From NCBI GenBank assembly GCA_934233735.1, contig CAKQGQ010000008.1, positions 22,255-86,254 of the forward strand: DNA of 64,000 nucleotides. Direction: 5' to 3'. Numbering within the stretch: position 1 is the first letter of the stretch; each line of letters starts with the position of its first letter. Shown here one piece after another: positions 35,051 to 44,995 of this stretch. The translations under genes were made by a program, and so were the position numbers. Source of the DNA: an uncultured Clostridia bacterium (GTDB lineage Bacteria; Bacillota; Clostridia; Peptostreptococcales; Anaerovoracaceae). The notes under the pieces were generated by a model. That model was not told the origin of the DNA, made no database searches, and was given only the letters and a program-made list of their open reading frames with translations.

Positions 35051-37501
35051 ATGATTGTATCATTAGAATGGTTAAAAGATTATACAGAAGTTAATGTAAG
35101 CCCCGAAGAATTCTGCGACCGCATGATTATGTCCGGCTCCAACCTCGAAACGCTGGAAATGGCAGGAAAAATGTCCAGGGTCGTAGTGGGAAAGATTGTA
35201 AAGATTGAGAAACACCCGGATGCTGACAAGCTCGTTGTATGTCAGCTCGATATCGGAGAAGCAGAGCCTGTTCAGATTGTAACGGGAGCGCCGAATGTTT
35301 TTGAAGGTGCTTATGTTCCGGTAGCGCTTGACGGAAGCAGAATTCCGGGACCGATTCACGGACAGCCGAAGCAGGAAGGCGGCACGGAAATCACCAAAGG
35401 CAAGCTCAGAGGAGTGGAATCAAACGGTATGCTTTGTTCCTTCGGCGAACTTGGCTTCGAGGATAAGGTTGTACCGGTAAATCAGAGAGACGGAATCTGG
35501 ATTCTTGAGAAAGAATATCCGTTGGGAACTGATTTTGCAGAGACGATGGAGCTTAAGGATGCGATTATCGACTTTGAAATCACACCGAACAGACCGGACT
35601 GCCTTTCTATGATCGGTATGGCAAGAGAGGCTGCAGCGACATTCGGAACGAAGCTCGAATATCCGGAAACAAAGTGCGAGCATGAAGAAGGAAATGCCGC
35701 AGACTATATCAGCGTGGAGGTAAAATCCCCGCTTTGCAAGAGATATGTTGCCAGAATCGTAAAGGATGTCAAGGTTGAGGATTCTCCTTGGTGGCTGCAG
35801 AGAAGACTGATTCATGCGGGAATGAGACCAATTAACAATATCGTTGATATTACGAACTTCGTAATGCTCGAATACGGCCAGCCGATGCACGCTTTTGACA
35901 TCGAAAGTCTCGAAGGACATAAGATTATCGTCGATACAGCAGCTGAAGGCGAAAAGTTCGTTACGCTTGACGGAAACGAAAGAACGCTTGATGACAGAAT
36001 GCTGATGATTAACGACGCGAAGAAGCCGGTAGCGGTTGCAGGCGTGATGGGCGGATTAAATTCCGAAATCACTGCAGACACGAAGACAATCGTAATCGAG
36101 TCCGCAAACTTTGATGCAAACAGCGTAAGAACGACTTCCAAGAGACTCACGCTCAGAACAGAGGCTTCCGGAAGATATGAAAAGGGTATTGACCCGAACC
36201 TTTGCGAAGCGGCTGCAGACAGAGTATGCAGACTGATTGAACTCATCGGCGCAGGAACGGTAGTGGGCGCAAGCGTGGATATTTATCCGGAAAAAGCAGA
36301 AGCAAAGACCGTTCACGCAAGAGTTTCCAGAATCAACCATGTTCTCGGAATTGAAATCTCCAGAGAGCAGATGGTCGGATACTTGGAAAGCCTGGAAATG
36401 AAAGTCGAAGGGGAAGGCGACGATATGTATGTAACAGCGCCGACCGTAAGACAGGATATAGAAATTGAAGAAGACATCGTGGAAGAGGTTGCAAGACTTT
36501 ATGGCTACGATAATCTTCCGGTTACGATTCCGAAGGGAAACAACGAGGCAAGCCAGTCTTATGACAGAGACATTAAAGACCTTGCCAGAGATGTGCTTTG
36601 CGCGATGGGTGCAAACGAAATTCAGACTTATTCGTTCGTAAGCCCGAAGGGTGTGGATAATATCGGCATTGAAGAAGACTCATGGGAGAGAGCTTTTGTT
36701 CAGATTCTGAATCCGCTCGGCGAGGACACTTCGGTTATGCGTACGATTCTCACGCCGCAGATGCTGGAGGTTATGGGAAGAAATTATTCCAGAAACCTCG
36801 AAGGCATGAGAGCGTACGAAATCGGCAACACTTTCATGGCAAATCAGCTCGGTCTGCCGTTTGAAAGCGACAACCTTTCCATCGGACTTTACGGAAAGGA
36901 CGAGGACTTCTTCACTCTGAAGGGAATGATTGAAGAACTTCTTTACAAGCTCGGAATCAGAGACCTCGAATTCGTAGCTGAAAGCGAATACGGCGTATAT
37001 CACCCGGGCAGGTGCGCAAGAATTATCGCGCGTCACATGGCAGAGCTGGAAAACGGTCCTGCTGAGGAAGAAGTGGAAATCGGAATCATGGGTGAAGTTC
37101 ACCCGGATGCAGCCGAAAAATACGGAATCGGCACGCGCGCTTATTGCGCGGAACTGTTCTTCGGAACTTTGGTAGAGCTTTCCGATACCGTAAAGCAGTA
37201 CAAGCCGCTCCCGAAATATCCGGCAATGACCAGAGACATTGCGTTGGTTGTCGATGAAGCGATGACAGTCGGTGAAATCGAAAAGGTAATCTGGGGCGCA
37301 GGAGCAGAAATTTTAACTGCGATTAAGTTATTTGATATATACAGAGGAGTTCAGGTAGGTCCGGGCAAGAAGAGCGTGGCGTTCACACTGACATACAGAC
37401 ACGCAGACAGAACATTGACTGACGAAGATGTACAGGCAGCACACGCGAAGGTACTGGACGCTTTGAAAGAAAAGCTGAACATTAATCTGAGAGAAATGTA
37501 A
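35051..37501 (+). CDS. pheT: Phenylalanyl-tRNA synthetase beta subunit
   Basis: The protein has 816 residues. In order it has the EMAP-like tRNA-binding domain (VVGKIVKIEKHPDADKLVVCQ), B3/B4 editing domain, B5 domains, a catalytic-like core, and the C-terminal ferredoxin-fold anticodon-binding domain (YKPLPKYPAMTRDIALVVD). It edits mischarged Tyr-tRNA(Phe). The ATG at 35051 follows AGGAGG; an ATG at 35030 lies before that site. Confidence 0.97.
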   Translation: MIVSLEWLKDYTEVNVSPEEFCDRMIMSGSNLETLEMAGKMSRVVVGKIVKIEKHPDADKLVVCQLDIGEAEPVQIVTGAPNVFEGAYVPVALDGSRIPGPIHGQPKQEGGTEITKGKLRGVESNGMLCSFGELGFEDKVVPVNQRDGIWILEKEYPLGTDFAETMELKDAIIDFEITPNRPDCLSMIGMAREAAATFGTKLEYPETKCEHEEGNAADYISVEVKSPLCKRYVARIVKDVKVEDSPWWLQRRLIHAGMRPINNIVDITNFVMLEYGQPMHAFDIESLEGHKIIVDTAAEGEKFVTLDGNERTLDDRMLMINDAKKPVAVAGVMGGLNSEITADTKTIVIESANFDANSVRTTSKRLTLRTEASGRYEKGIDPNLCEAAADRVCRLIELIGAGTVVGASVDIYPEKAEAKTVHARVSRINHVLGIEISREQMVGYLESLEMKVEGEGDDMYVTAPTVRQDIEIEEDIVEEVARLYGYDNLPVTIPKGNNEASQSYDRDIKDLARDVLCAMGANEIQTYSFVSPKGVDNIGIEEDSWERAFVQILNPLGEDTSVMRTILTPQMLEVMGRNYSRNLEGMRAYEIGNTFMANQLGLPFESDNLSIGLYGKDEDFFTLKGMIEELLYKLGIRDLEFVAESEYGVYHPGRCARIIARHMAELENGPAEEEVEIGIMGEVHPDAAEKYGIGTRAYCAELFFGTLVELSDTVKQYKPLPKYPAMTRDIALVVDEAMTVGEIEKVIWGAGAEILTAIKLFDIYRGVQVGPGKKSVAFTLTYRHADRTLTDEDVQAAHAKVLDALKEKLNINLREM

Positions 37502-37566
37502 TTTTTCTTAGAAAATGCGCGAAAAGCGCGTAAGAAGGCAGCAGAGCAGAAAGCGGGAGGAACAGG

Positions 37567-38034
37567 ATGGAAGACAGAAAAGTTGGAGTTCGGATTTACG
37601 GACAGGACTATACGATATCCGGAGAAAGAGACGAGCAGACGATTGTTGAGATTGCTGCTTATGTCGATGCGAAAATGCGGGAAATCGGAAGATTCTTTGC
37701 AGGCGGCGCGCAGGGCTCCCTTGCGGTTTTAGCGGCTGTCAATGTTGCGGATGAACTTTTCGAAGCGAAGGAAAAAATTGCGGAGCTTGAGGCTGCGAAA
37801 GCACAGATGGAAAAAGATTCGCAGCACTATATGCAGATGTGGGATGAAGCGAAAAAAAGCTTTATGCAGTACAAGGAAGAAGCAGCAAAATCCGCAGATG
37901 AACGAAAAGAAAGCGAAGAAAAGTACCGCAGGCTGGAAGCCAAATGCACGGAGTTCGAAAATTCCTATTTTGATTTGCAGATGGAGAATGTTCAGCTGAA
38001 AAATGAACTCGAAAAATTACAGAGGAATCCATGA
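37567..38034 (+). CDS. zapA: Cell division protein ZapA
   Basis: The 155-residue protein starts with the ZapA head (VGVRIYGQDYTISGERDEQTIVEIAAYVD) and continues as a long coiled coil rich in Glu, Lys and Ala to the end. It bundles FtsZ filaments at the division site. At 155 residues it is longer than the usual 85-110 because of the extended coil. A GGGAGG site precedes it and its end overlaps mutS2. Confidence 0.88.
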   Translation: MEDRKVGVRIYGQDYTISGERDEQTIVEIAAYVDAKMREIGRFFAGGAQGSLAVLAAVNVADELFEAKEKIAELEAAKAQMEKDSQHYMQMWDEAKKSFMQYKEEAAKSADERKESEEKYRRLEAKCTEFENSYFDLQMENVQLKNELEKLQRNP

Positions 38035-40403
38035 ATAAAAAAGGACTGAAAGTTTTAGAGTACAATAAGATTATCGAGATGCTGAAAGCACAGGCAAATT
38101 CACAGATGGCAAAAGAGCGGCTTGCCGCTCTTCTGCCGGAAACAGAAATCCACCGGATTCGCGAGGGACTTGCGGAGACGAGTGAAGCGGTTACCGTCAT
38201 CGTGAAGAAAGGAGCGCTTCCGCTGGGAGAAATCTATGACATCAACAGCGCGCTTCACTTCGCGAGAAAAGGCGGAACGCTGACGATGCGCCAGCTGCTT
38301 CAGATCTTATACAACATGAAAGTTACAGGGAATGTAATCACCTTTTTAAAAAGCGACCTCGAGTATCTGCCCATCATCATGGGCATGTCCGAAGTGCTGG
38401 TTGCTTTCCCGAAACTGGCAGAGCGGATTGACCGCAGCATTTTATCCGAGGATGAGATGGCAGACAGCGCTTCACCGGAGCTGAGAAACATCCGAAGAAG
38501 CATTGCCCGTCAGAACGAGGCGATTCGCAGCAAGATGAATCATATTCTGAATTCTTCGGATAATAAAACATTTTTACAAGACGCAATCGTTACGATGCGC
38601 GATGGCAGATATGTTGTTCCGGTAAAAGCCGAACACAGGGCGAAAATGCCGGGTATCATACATGACCAGTCATCGAGCGGCGCGACGATTTTCATAGAGC
38701 CACAGGTAATTGTCAACCTGAACAATGAACTGCGTGAGCTCGAGCTGGCGGAAAAGGCAGAAATTGAGAGAATTTTGGCGGAATTAACCTCTGCCGTAGC
38801 AGAGCATTTCCATGATTTAATCAATAACCAGAAAATTTTGATTGAACTGGATATTATCTTCGCAAAGGGAAAGCTTTCGTGCAAAATGCAGGCGGAAGAG
38901 CCGAGCATCAATGAGGAGGGTTTTCTTGATTTGAGGCTTGCCAGACACCCTCTGATTGATCCGAAAAAAGTTGTTCCGATAAATCTGTCCATTGGAAAAG
39001 AGTATCAGACGCTTGTCATTACCGGACCGAATACGGGAGGAAAGACCGTTACATTGAAAACTGCAGGGCTTTTGGCGATGATGGCGCAGAGCGGGCTGCA
39101 TATTCCGGCAGCTTCCACGAGCAGCCTTCCGATTTATCGGGAAATCTTCGCAGATATCGGCGATGAGCAAAGCATCGAACAGAGCCTGAGTACCTTTTCC
39201 TCGCATATGAAAAACACGGTTTATCTGGTTGAAAAAGCTGGAAGCGGCACGCTCGTGCTGCTGGACGAGCTCGGAGCGGGGACTGACCCGACCGAAGGTG
39301 CGGCGCTTGCCATTGCGATTCTGGAACGGCTTGCCGCGCAGGGCGCGCATACGATTGCGACAACACACTATAATGAATTAAAGAAATACGCACTTTCTAC
39401 GGAGGGCGTTGAAAATGCTTCGATGGAATTCAATGTCGAGACGCTTAGTCCGACCTACAGACTTTCCATCGGCGTACCGGGCAAGTCCAATGCTTTTGAG
39501 ATTTCGAAGAAACTGGGCCTTCCGGACAAAATCATAGACAGAGCCAATCAGCTTATAGAAAAAGGCGACATCGCTTTCGAAGAGGTCATCAGCGCAATCG
39601 AGAACGATAAACGCAAGGCACAGGAAGAACGCGATGAGGCAATCCACCTCGCAGATGAGCTGAAAAAGCAGAAAGACGAACTCGAAAAAAGACAGCGGGA
39701 GCTGGAAAAACGCGAAAGCAAGGTTTTGAAGGACGCGCGGGAAGAGGCGAGAGCCATCATTAAGGAAGCCCGTGAAACCGCATCCGATGTTCAGAAGGAA
39801 CTGAAGGAACTGGCGAAGGTCCAAAGCCTCGGAGAGCGGACGAAGCGTCTGGAAAAGAGCAAACGCAGAATCAAGGAAAGCGAAAACCGCTACGCAGACG
39901 GGCTGGAAAGACCGGTAAATGCGAATCCGGTGACCGCAGAAGAGCTTCAGACGGGCGACCGCGTAAAGATTCTCACCCTCGACCAGAATGGCGAAGTACT
40001 CACCCTGCCGGACGAAAAAGGCGATTTGACGGTAAAGGTCGGCATCATGAAAATCAATGTCAATGTTTCCGATTTAATGCTCATCATCGACGGCACGAAG
40101 AAGAAAAAAACTCGCACAGGCGGATACGGAAATCTGTACCGCAAAAAAGCGCAGACCATATCGATGTCGGTCAATGTGCAGGGTCAGAATTTGGAAGATG
40201 CCTTGATGAATGTCGATAAATATATTGACGACGCCTATATGGCAGGTTTGAAAGAAGTCACTGTCATTCACGGAAACGGCACAGGTGTCTTGAAAGAGGG
40301 TCTCAGACGCAGCTTCAAAAAGCACAAGCTCATAGCTTCCTACCGCAAGGGCGGCTATAATGAAGGCGGAGACGGTGTTACAATCGTTAAATTAAAGGAG
40401 TAA
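38031..40403 (+). CDS. mutS2: Endonuclease MutS2 / ribosome-splitting factor RqcU
   Basis: The protein has 790 residues. It lacks the mismatch-recognition domain of MutS, and has the clamp and ATPase domain (Walker A TGPNTGGKTV, LLDELGAGTDPTEGAALA), a long coiled coil (about residues 510-630) with many Glu and Lys, a KOW-like segment, and a C-terminal Smr domain (VIHGNGTGVLKEGLRRSF). The Smr nuclease/ribosome collision role is known for the family. It follows zapA as in many Firmicutes. Confidence 0.96.
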   Translation: MNKKGLKVLEYNKIIEMLKAQANSQMAKERLAALLPETEIHRIREGLAETSEAVTVIVKKGALPLGEIYDINSALHFARKGGTLTMRQLLQILYNMKVTGNVITFLKSDLEYLPIIMGMSEVLVAFPKLAERIDRSILSEDEMADSASPELRNIRRSIARQNEAIRSKMNHILNSSDNKTFLQDAIVTMRDGRYVVPVKAEHRAKMPGIIHDQSSSGATIFIEPQVIVNLNNELRELELAEKAEIERILAELTSAVAEHFHDLINNQKILIELDIIFAKGKLSCKMQAEEPSINEEGFLDLRLARHPLIDPKKVVPINLSIGKEYQTLVITGPNTGGKTVTLKTAGLLAMMAQSGLHIPAASTSSLPIYREIFADIGDEQSIEQSLSTFSSHMKNTVYLVEKAGSGTLVLLDELGAGTDPTEGAALAIAILERLAAQGAHTIATTHYNELKKYALSTEGVENASMEFNVETLSPTYRLSIGVPGKSNAFEISKKLGLPDKIIDRANQLIEKGDIAFEEVISAIENDKRKAQEERDEAIHLADELKKQKDELEKRQRELEKRESKVLKDAREEARAIIKEARETASDVQKELKELAKVQSLGERTKRLEKSKRRIKESENRYADGLERPVNANPVTAEELQTGDRVKILTLDQNGEVLTLPDEKGDLTVKVGIMKINVNVSDLMLIIDGTKKKKTRTGGYGNLYRKKAQTISMSVNVQGQNLEDALMNVDKYIDDAYMAGLKEVTVIHGNGTGVLKEGLRRSFKKHKLIASYRKGGYNEGGDGVTIVKLKE

Positions 40404-40405
40404 AG

Positions 40406-40846
40406 ATGTATATTATAAGCGGATGTCTGCTGGGCCATAATTGTAAATATAACGGCGGAAACAACCGAAACGAGGATGTAATCAGATTCTGTGAGGAACA
40501 CGAATACCTCGTCGTCTGTCCGGAAAGTGCAGGAAATCTTCCTACGCCCAGGCCGCCGGCAGAAAAGGTCGGAAACCGGATTTTAAACAGTGAAGGCGAG
40601 GATGTGACGGAAAAGTTCCTCAAGGGCGCTGAAATCTCGTTTAAAATCTGTATGCAGATGGCCGCAATGAAAAATGAGCCGATCGAAGGGGCGATTCTTA
40701 AGGCAAACAGCCCGTCCTGCGGATTCGGCAAAATATACGACGGAACATTCAGCGGCACGCTGGTGGACGGAAACGGTGTTTTCGCCTCCATGCTGCGCGC
40801 ACAGGGAATTGAAATCATAACGGAAAAGGAGAAAATAAAATGGTAA
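40406..40846 (+). CDS. DUF523 family protein
   Basis: The protein has 146 residues and the DUF523 pattern: SGCLLGHNCKYNGGNNRN at the start, VCPESAGNLPTPRPPAE in the middle and LKANSPSCGFGKIYDGTFSGTL near the end. Conserved cysteines in all three blocks suggest a metal or sulphur role, but no activity is established to my knowledge. It begins two bases after mutS2 and overlaps argS by seven bases. Confidence 0.88.
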   Translation: MYIISGCLLGHNCKYNGGNNRNEDVIRFCEEHEYLVVCPESAGNLPTPRPPAEKVGNRILNSEGEDVTEKFLKGAEISFKICMQMAAMKNEPIEGAILKANSPSCGFGKIYDGTFSGTLVDGNGVFASMLRAQGIEIITEKEKIKW

Positions 40847-42555
40847 ATTTTAAAGAAGAAATTGCGAAGTTAATCGCAGAACAGGTCAGCGATTTGGAGC
40901 TTTCCGAAATTCAGGAAATGATAGAAGTTCCGCAGGACTCCAAGATGGGCGACTACGCTTTTCCTTGCTTTAAACTGGCGAAAACGCTCCGCAAAGCGCC
41001 GCCGCTGATTGCAAAAGGCATCGCCGAAACGATTTCCGGAAACGAAATGTTTGAAAAGGTGGAACAGGTAAACGCTTATGTGAACATGTTCTTATCGAAG
41101 GAAGAACTCGTGAAGGATGTGGTTGCGGATGTAATTGAAAAAGGCGCAGACTACGGTAAAACCAATGTCGGAGGCGGAAAGCCGGTTATCGTTGAATATT
41201 CTTCCCCGAACATTGCAAAGCCGTTCCATATCGGACATATCAGAAGCACGGTAATCGGAAATTCCCTTTACAAAATTTATGATGCAATGGGTTATAATGT
41301 AACCAGAATCAACCATCTCGGCGACTACGGCACGCAGTTCGGCAAGATGATCGTTGCCTACAGACACTGGGGAAACAAGCAGGATGTCATCGATGAACCG
41401 ATTAAAACCCTGCTCAACTACTATACGAAATTCCATGTGGAAGTTGAAAACCATCCGGAACTGGATGACGAGGCAAGAGCGACCTTCGCAAAGCTGGAAC
41501 ACGGAGAAAAAGAGGAAGTTGAGCTTTGGCAGTGGTTCCGCGACGAATCCCTGAAAGAATTTACGAGAGTATATGATATGCTCGGAATCAGCTATGATTC
41601 CTATGCAGGCGAATCTTTCTACTCGGATAAGATGCCGGCAATCGTGGAAGACTTGAAGCAGAAAAATCTCCTTGTAGAATCTAAGGGCGCAATGATTGTG
41701 GATTTAGAGCCATACGGACTGACACCGGCACCGATTCTAAAATCGGACGGTTCCACGCTGTATATCACTCGTGATATTGCCTGCGCGAAATACAGAAAAG
41801 ACACCTACAATTTCTATAAAAACATCTATGTTGTGGCATCCCAGCAGAACCTGCACTTCCAGCAGCTCAAGAAAATCCTTGAGTTAATGGGATTTGAATG
41901 GGCGAAGGACATCATCCATGTGCCGTTCGGACTGGTAAGCCTGGAAGAAGGAACGATGTCAACGCGTGAAGGAAGAGTTGTGTTCCTCGAGGATGTTTTG
42001 AACAGAGCAATCGAAGAAACCAGAGAAATTATCAAGGAAAAAGGCGTTGCAACGGACAATATCGAAGAAACGGCAAAACAGGTCGGAATCGGCGCGGTTG
42101 TTTTCAACGAACTTTCCAATAACAGAATCAAAGACTATGTTTTCTCATGGAAGAAGGTTCTGGACTTCAACGGCGAAACAGGACCGTATGTGCAGTATAC
42201 CTATGCGAGAGCGGCAAGCATCCTCAGAAATGCGGGCGAAGAAATTGTCAAGAAGGCGCAGACTGCAGAAATCAAGCCGGAATATATCACGGGCGAAAGC
42301 GCTTACGAATTGGCAAAACTGATTTACAAATTCCCGGATGTTGTCGTTGAAGCAGGCGAAAAATATGAGCCTTCAATCGTTACAAGACACATCGTTGACC
42401 TGGCGCAGAGCTTTAACCGTTTCTACCATGACGAACATATTCTGGTAGACAACGAGGAAGAAAAGACTGCGAAGGTTGCGATGGTAATCGCAGCGAAAAC
42501 CGCGATTAAGAACGGACTGGCACTGCTCGGAATGCAGGCACCGGAAAGAATGTAA
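40840..42555 (+). CDS. argS: Arginyl-tRNA synthetase
   Basis: The protein has 571 residues. It has the N-terminal Add1 domain, the class I core with the HIGH-like motif FHIGHIRSTVIGN, the loop GDYGTQFGKM, and a C-terminal DALR anticodon-binding domain ending GLALLGMQAPERM. It charges tRNA-Arg. It overlaps the DUF523 gene, so no T-box control is present. Confidence 0.97.
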   Translation: MVNFKEEIAKLIAEQVSDLELSEIQEMIEVPQDSKMGDYAFPCFKLAKTLRKAPPLIAKGIAETISGNEMFEKVEQVNAYVNMFLSKEELVKDVVADVIEKGADYGKTNVGGGKPVIVEYSSPNIAKPFHIGHIRSTVIGNSLYKIYDAMGYNVTRINHLGDYGTQFGKMIVAYRHWGNKQDVIDEPIKTLLNYYTKFHVEVENHPELDDEARATFAKLEHGEKEEVELWQWFRDESLKEFTRVYDMLGISYDSYAGESFYSDKMPAIVEDLKQKNLLVESKGAMIVDLEPYGLTPAPILKSDGSTLYITRDIACAKYRKDTYNFYKNIYVVASQQNLHFQQLKKILELMGFEWAKDIIHVPFGLVSLEEGTMSTREGRVVFLEDVLNRAIEETREIIKEKGVATDNIEETAKQVGIGAVVFNELSNNRIKDYVFSWKKVLDFNGETGPYVQYTYARAASILRNAGEEIVKKAQTAEIKPEYITGESAYELAKLIYKFPDVVVEAGEKYEPSIVTRHIVDLAQSFNRFYHDEHILVDNEEEKTAKVAMVIAAKTAIKNGLALLGMQAPERM

Positions 42556-42576
42556 CGCCACAGGAGAATTAGAGCG

Positions 42577-43446
42577 ATGAGATATGTTGGAGACATTTAC
42601 AGACCGCCGAGTGAGGCTTACAGCCTGCTCGTGCAGGTCACAATCGGATGTTCACACAACAAGTGTACATTTTGCAATATGTTTAAGGCAAAGCAGTTTC
42701 GAGTAAGAAAAATCGAGGAAGTGCTGGAGGATTTGGCTGATGCAAGAAAGCATTACCGGAAAGTGGAAAGAATTTTCCTCTGCGACGGAGATGCTCTTTG
42801 TTTGGCGAATCATAAGCTTTTGACAATCCTTGATTTTATCCGCGAAAATTTTCCGGAGTGCGAGAGAGTGGCAACCTACGGACGTGCATCGGATATTCTG
42901 AGGAAAACGGATGAAGAACTGCGTGAGCTCAGAGAGCATGGACTTAAAATCGTTTATATCGGAGCAGAGTCCGGAAGCCAAAAGGTTTTGGATAAAATTC
43001 AAAAAGGCGAAACCAGAGAGCAGCTCATTGAGGCGGTTAATCGAATCGAGGCGCTGGATATTCAGGCGTCGGTTACCTTTATCAATGGTCTTGCGCCTGA
43101 ACTTTGGGAAGAGCACGCAGTGGAAACCGGCAAAATGATTGCAGAAATGAATGCGTCTTATGTCGGACTTCTGACTTTGATGCTGGAACCTCCGGCACCG
43201 ATGTTTGAGGATTACCGTGCAGGTAAATTCAAACCGCTCACGGCAGAAGAGGTTTTGGCGGAAACCTGCCTGATGCTGAAATATGCGCGGCCTTCGAAGC
43301 CATGTGTTTTTCGGAGCAACCATGCCTCCAACTATGTTTCCCTGAGGGGAAACCTGCCGTTTGATAATGAGAGGATGATTGAATCTCTGAAACGGTGCAT
43401 GGCAGACAGGGGCCTTTTGAAGGACGAAAGATTCAGAATGTTATAA
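42577..43446 (+). CDS. Radical SAM protein with CX4CX2C motif
   Basis: The 289-residue protein has a radical SAM barrel. The cluster motif reads CSHNKCTFC, four residues between the first two cysteines instead of the canonical three, and is followed by NMFKAKQFR. Later blocks such as YIGAESGSQKVLDKI and NGLAPELW follow the usual SAM-binding order. Related proteins with C-x-x-N-x-CTFC are common in Clostridia and have no assigned substrate that I know of. AGGAG precedes the ATG 21 bases after argS. Confidence 0.82.
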   Translation: MRYVGDIYRPPSEAYSLLVQVTIGCSHNKCTFCNMFKAKQFRVRKIEEVLEDLADARKHYRKVERIFLCDGDALCLANHKLLTILDFIRENFPECERVATYGRASDILRKTDEELRELREHGLKIVYIGAESGSQKVLDKIQKGETREQLIEAVNRIEALDIQASVTFINGLAPELWEEHAVETGKMIAEMNASYVGLLTLMLEPPAPMFEDYRAGKFKPLTAEEVLAETCLMLKYARPSKPCVFRSNHASNYVSLRGNLPFDNERMIESLKRCMADRGLLKDERFRML

Positions 43447-43459
43447 TAGGAGTTTTACA

Positions 43460-44995
43460 TTGAATTTTAAAGATATGAGAGTTTTACTGACAACTTTGAA
43501 TTCGAAATATGTACATTCCAATCTGGCGCTGAAGTATCTGTATACCGTAACGGCAGGTGAGTACCGGAACATTGAAGTCCGGGAGTTTACCATCAATAAC
43601 GACCCGAACTACATTTATACCGAACTTGTAAGAGCAAACTATAATATGGTTTGCTTTTCTTGCTACATTTGGAATATTGAACAGATTAAGCTTTTAGCGG
43701 CGGATTTGAAGAAAGCCTGTCCGGATACTCTGATTGTTCTCGGAGGACCGGAGGTGAGCTTTACCGGAGCAAAATTCATGCAGGAAAATCCGTGGGCGGA
43801 CTTTATTATCTGTGGAGAGGGCGAGTATTCGTTCTATCGGTTTTGTGAGGTAATGAACGAGCCCCAAAGACCGTTTAACACGGTTCCGGGCCTGATATAC
43901 AGGCAGAGCGGCAAAATCTTCGTAAACGAGCAGATTGAGCCGATGGATTTCAATCTGATTCCTTTCCCATATTCGATGCTGGACTGTGAAGAGGATAAAG
44001 TTGTCTATTACGAGTCATCACGCGGCTGCCCGTTTGGCTGCACCTACTGCCTTTCTTCGACGGAAAAACGGGTGCGTTCGCTGAAAACCGACCGCGTAAA
44101 GGCTGACTTGGGATATTTTCTTTATAAGCGGGTGATGCAGGTCAAGTTTATCGACCGAACCTTCAATTATAATAAGGAACGCGCTTATGAAATTTTTAAG
44201 TATTTGATTGATAACGACAACGGAGTGACGAACTTTCACTTTGAAATCTGTGCTGAGCTTTTGGACAATCGGACGCTGGAACTTCTGAAAACGGCGCGCA
44301 AAGGCCTGTTTCAGATGGAAATCGGCATACAGTCGGCGAATCCGCCGACGCTGGCGGCAATCGGAAGAAATGAAAATGTATATCCATTGCTTTACAACAC
44401 GGAACGCTTAATTGCTTTAGGCAATATTCACATACATGTTGATTTGATTGCGGGGCTTCCGTATGAGAGCTATGAGATTTTCAAGCGCTCTTTTGATAAG
44501 GTTTACGCGCTTCATGCAGACGCTCTGCAGCTCGGATTTCTGAAGGTACTTGCGGGTACGCCAATCGAGGCCCAGACCCTGCAGCACGGGATTGTATACA
44601 GAGAGCACGCTCCGTACGAAGTGGTTGCGACGGATTACATCAGCGCTGCCGAGCTTGCGCATCTGAAGATGATTGAGAACATGCTCGATATTTTCTGGAA
44701 TCGGGGCGGTTTTATGCATACCGTGGAATACTTAATCGAGGAGCTTGGACAGGGAGCCTTCGGTTTTTATGAGACTTTGGCAGACTACTATTACGAATCG
44801 GGATACCAAAACCGGGATAGAAAGAAGGACGATCAGTATCGGATTCTGCTCGCATTTGCAAAGCATGTTGCAGATGAAAGAAATCTTCCGCGGCTTACGG
44901 AGCGGACGCTGGCGAGATTGACGCGCGACGCGGAGGAAACGATGAATCCCGAAAATTTAAAACGATTTTTACGCAAAGGATGGGAGATAGGATGA
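43460..44995 (+). CDS. B12-binding domain radical SAM protein (DUF4080-type)
   Basis: The 511-residue protein has an N-terminal Rossmann-like cobalamin-binding domain (RVLLTTLNSKYVHSNLALKYLY), then a radical SAM domain with SSRGCPFGCTYCLSS, a canonical CX3CX2C, and a C-terminal DUF4080-like helical part. Members do methylations or rearrangements; this one's substrate is unknown. The start is TTG at 43460, seven bases after GGAG. It overlaps the next gene and follows another radical SAM gene, suggesting linked reactions. Confidence 0.88.
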   Translation: MNFKDMRVLLTTLNSKYVHSNLALKYLYTVTAGEYRNIEVREFTINNDPNYIYTELVRANYNMVCFSCYIWNIEQIKLLAADLKKACPDTLIVLGGPEVSFTGAKFMQENPWADFIICGEGEYSFYRFCEVMNEPQRPFNTVPGLIYRQSGKIFVNEQIEPMDFNLIPFPYSMLDCEEDKVVYYESSRGCPFGCTYCLSSTEKRVRSLKTDRVKADLGYFLYKRVMQVKFIDRTFNYNKERAYEIFKYLIDNDNGVTNFHFEICAELLDNRTLELLKTARKGLFQMEIGIQSANPPTLAAIGRNENVYPLLYNTERLIALGNIHIHVDLIAGLPYESYEIFKRSFDKVYALHADALQLGFLKVLAGTPIEAQTLQHGIVYREHAPYEVVATDYISAAELAHLKMIENMLDIFWNRGGFMHTVEYLIEELGQGAFGFYETLADYYYESGYQNRDRKKDDQYRILLAFAKHVADERNLPRLTERTLARLTRDAEETMNPENLKRFLRKGWEIG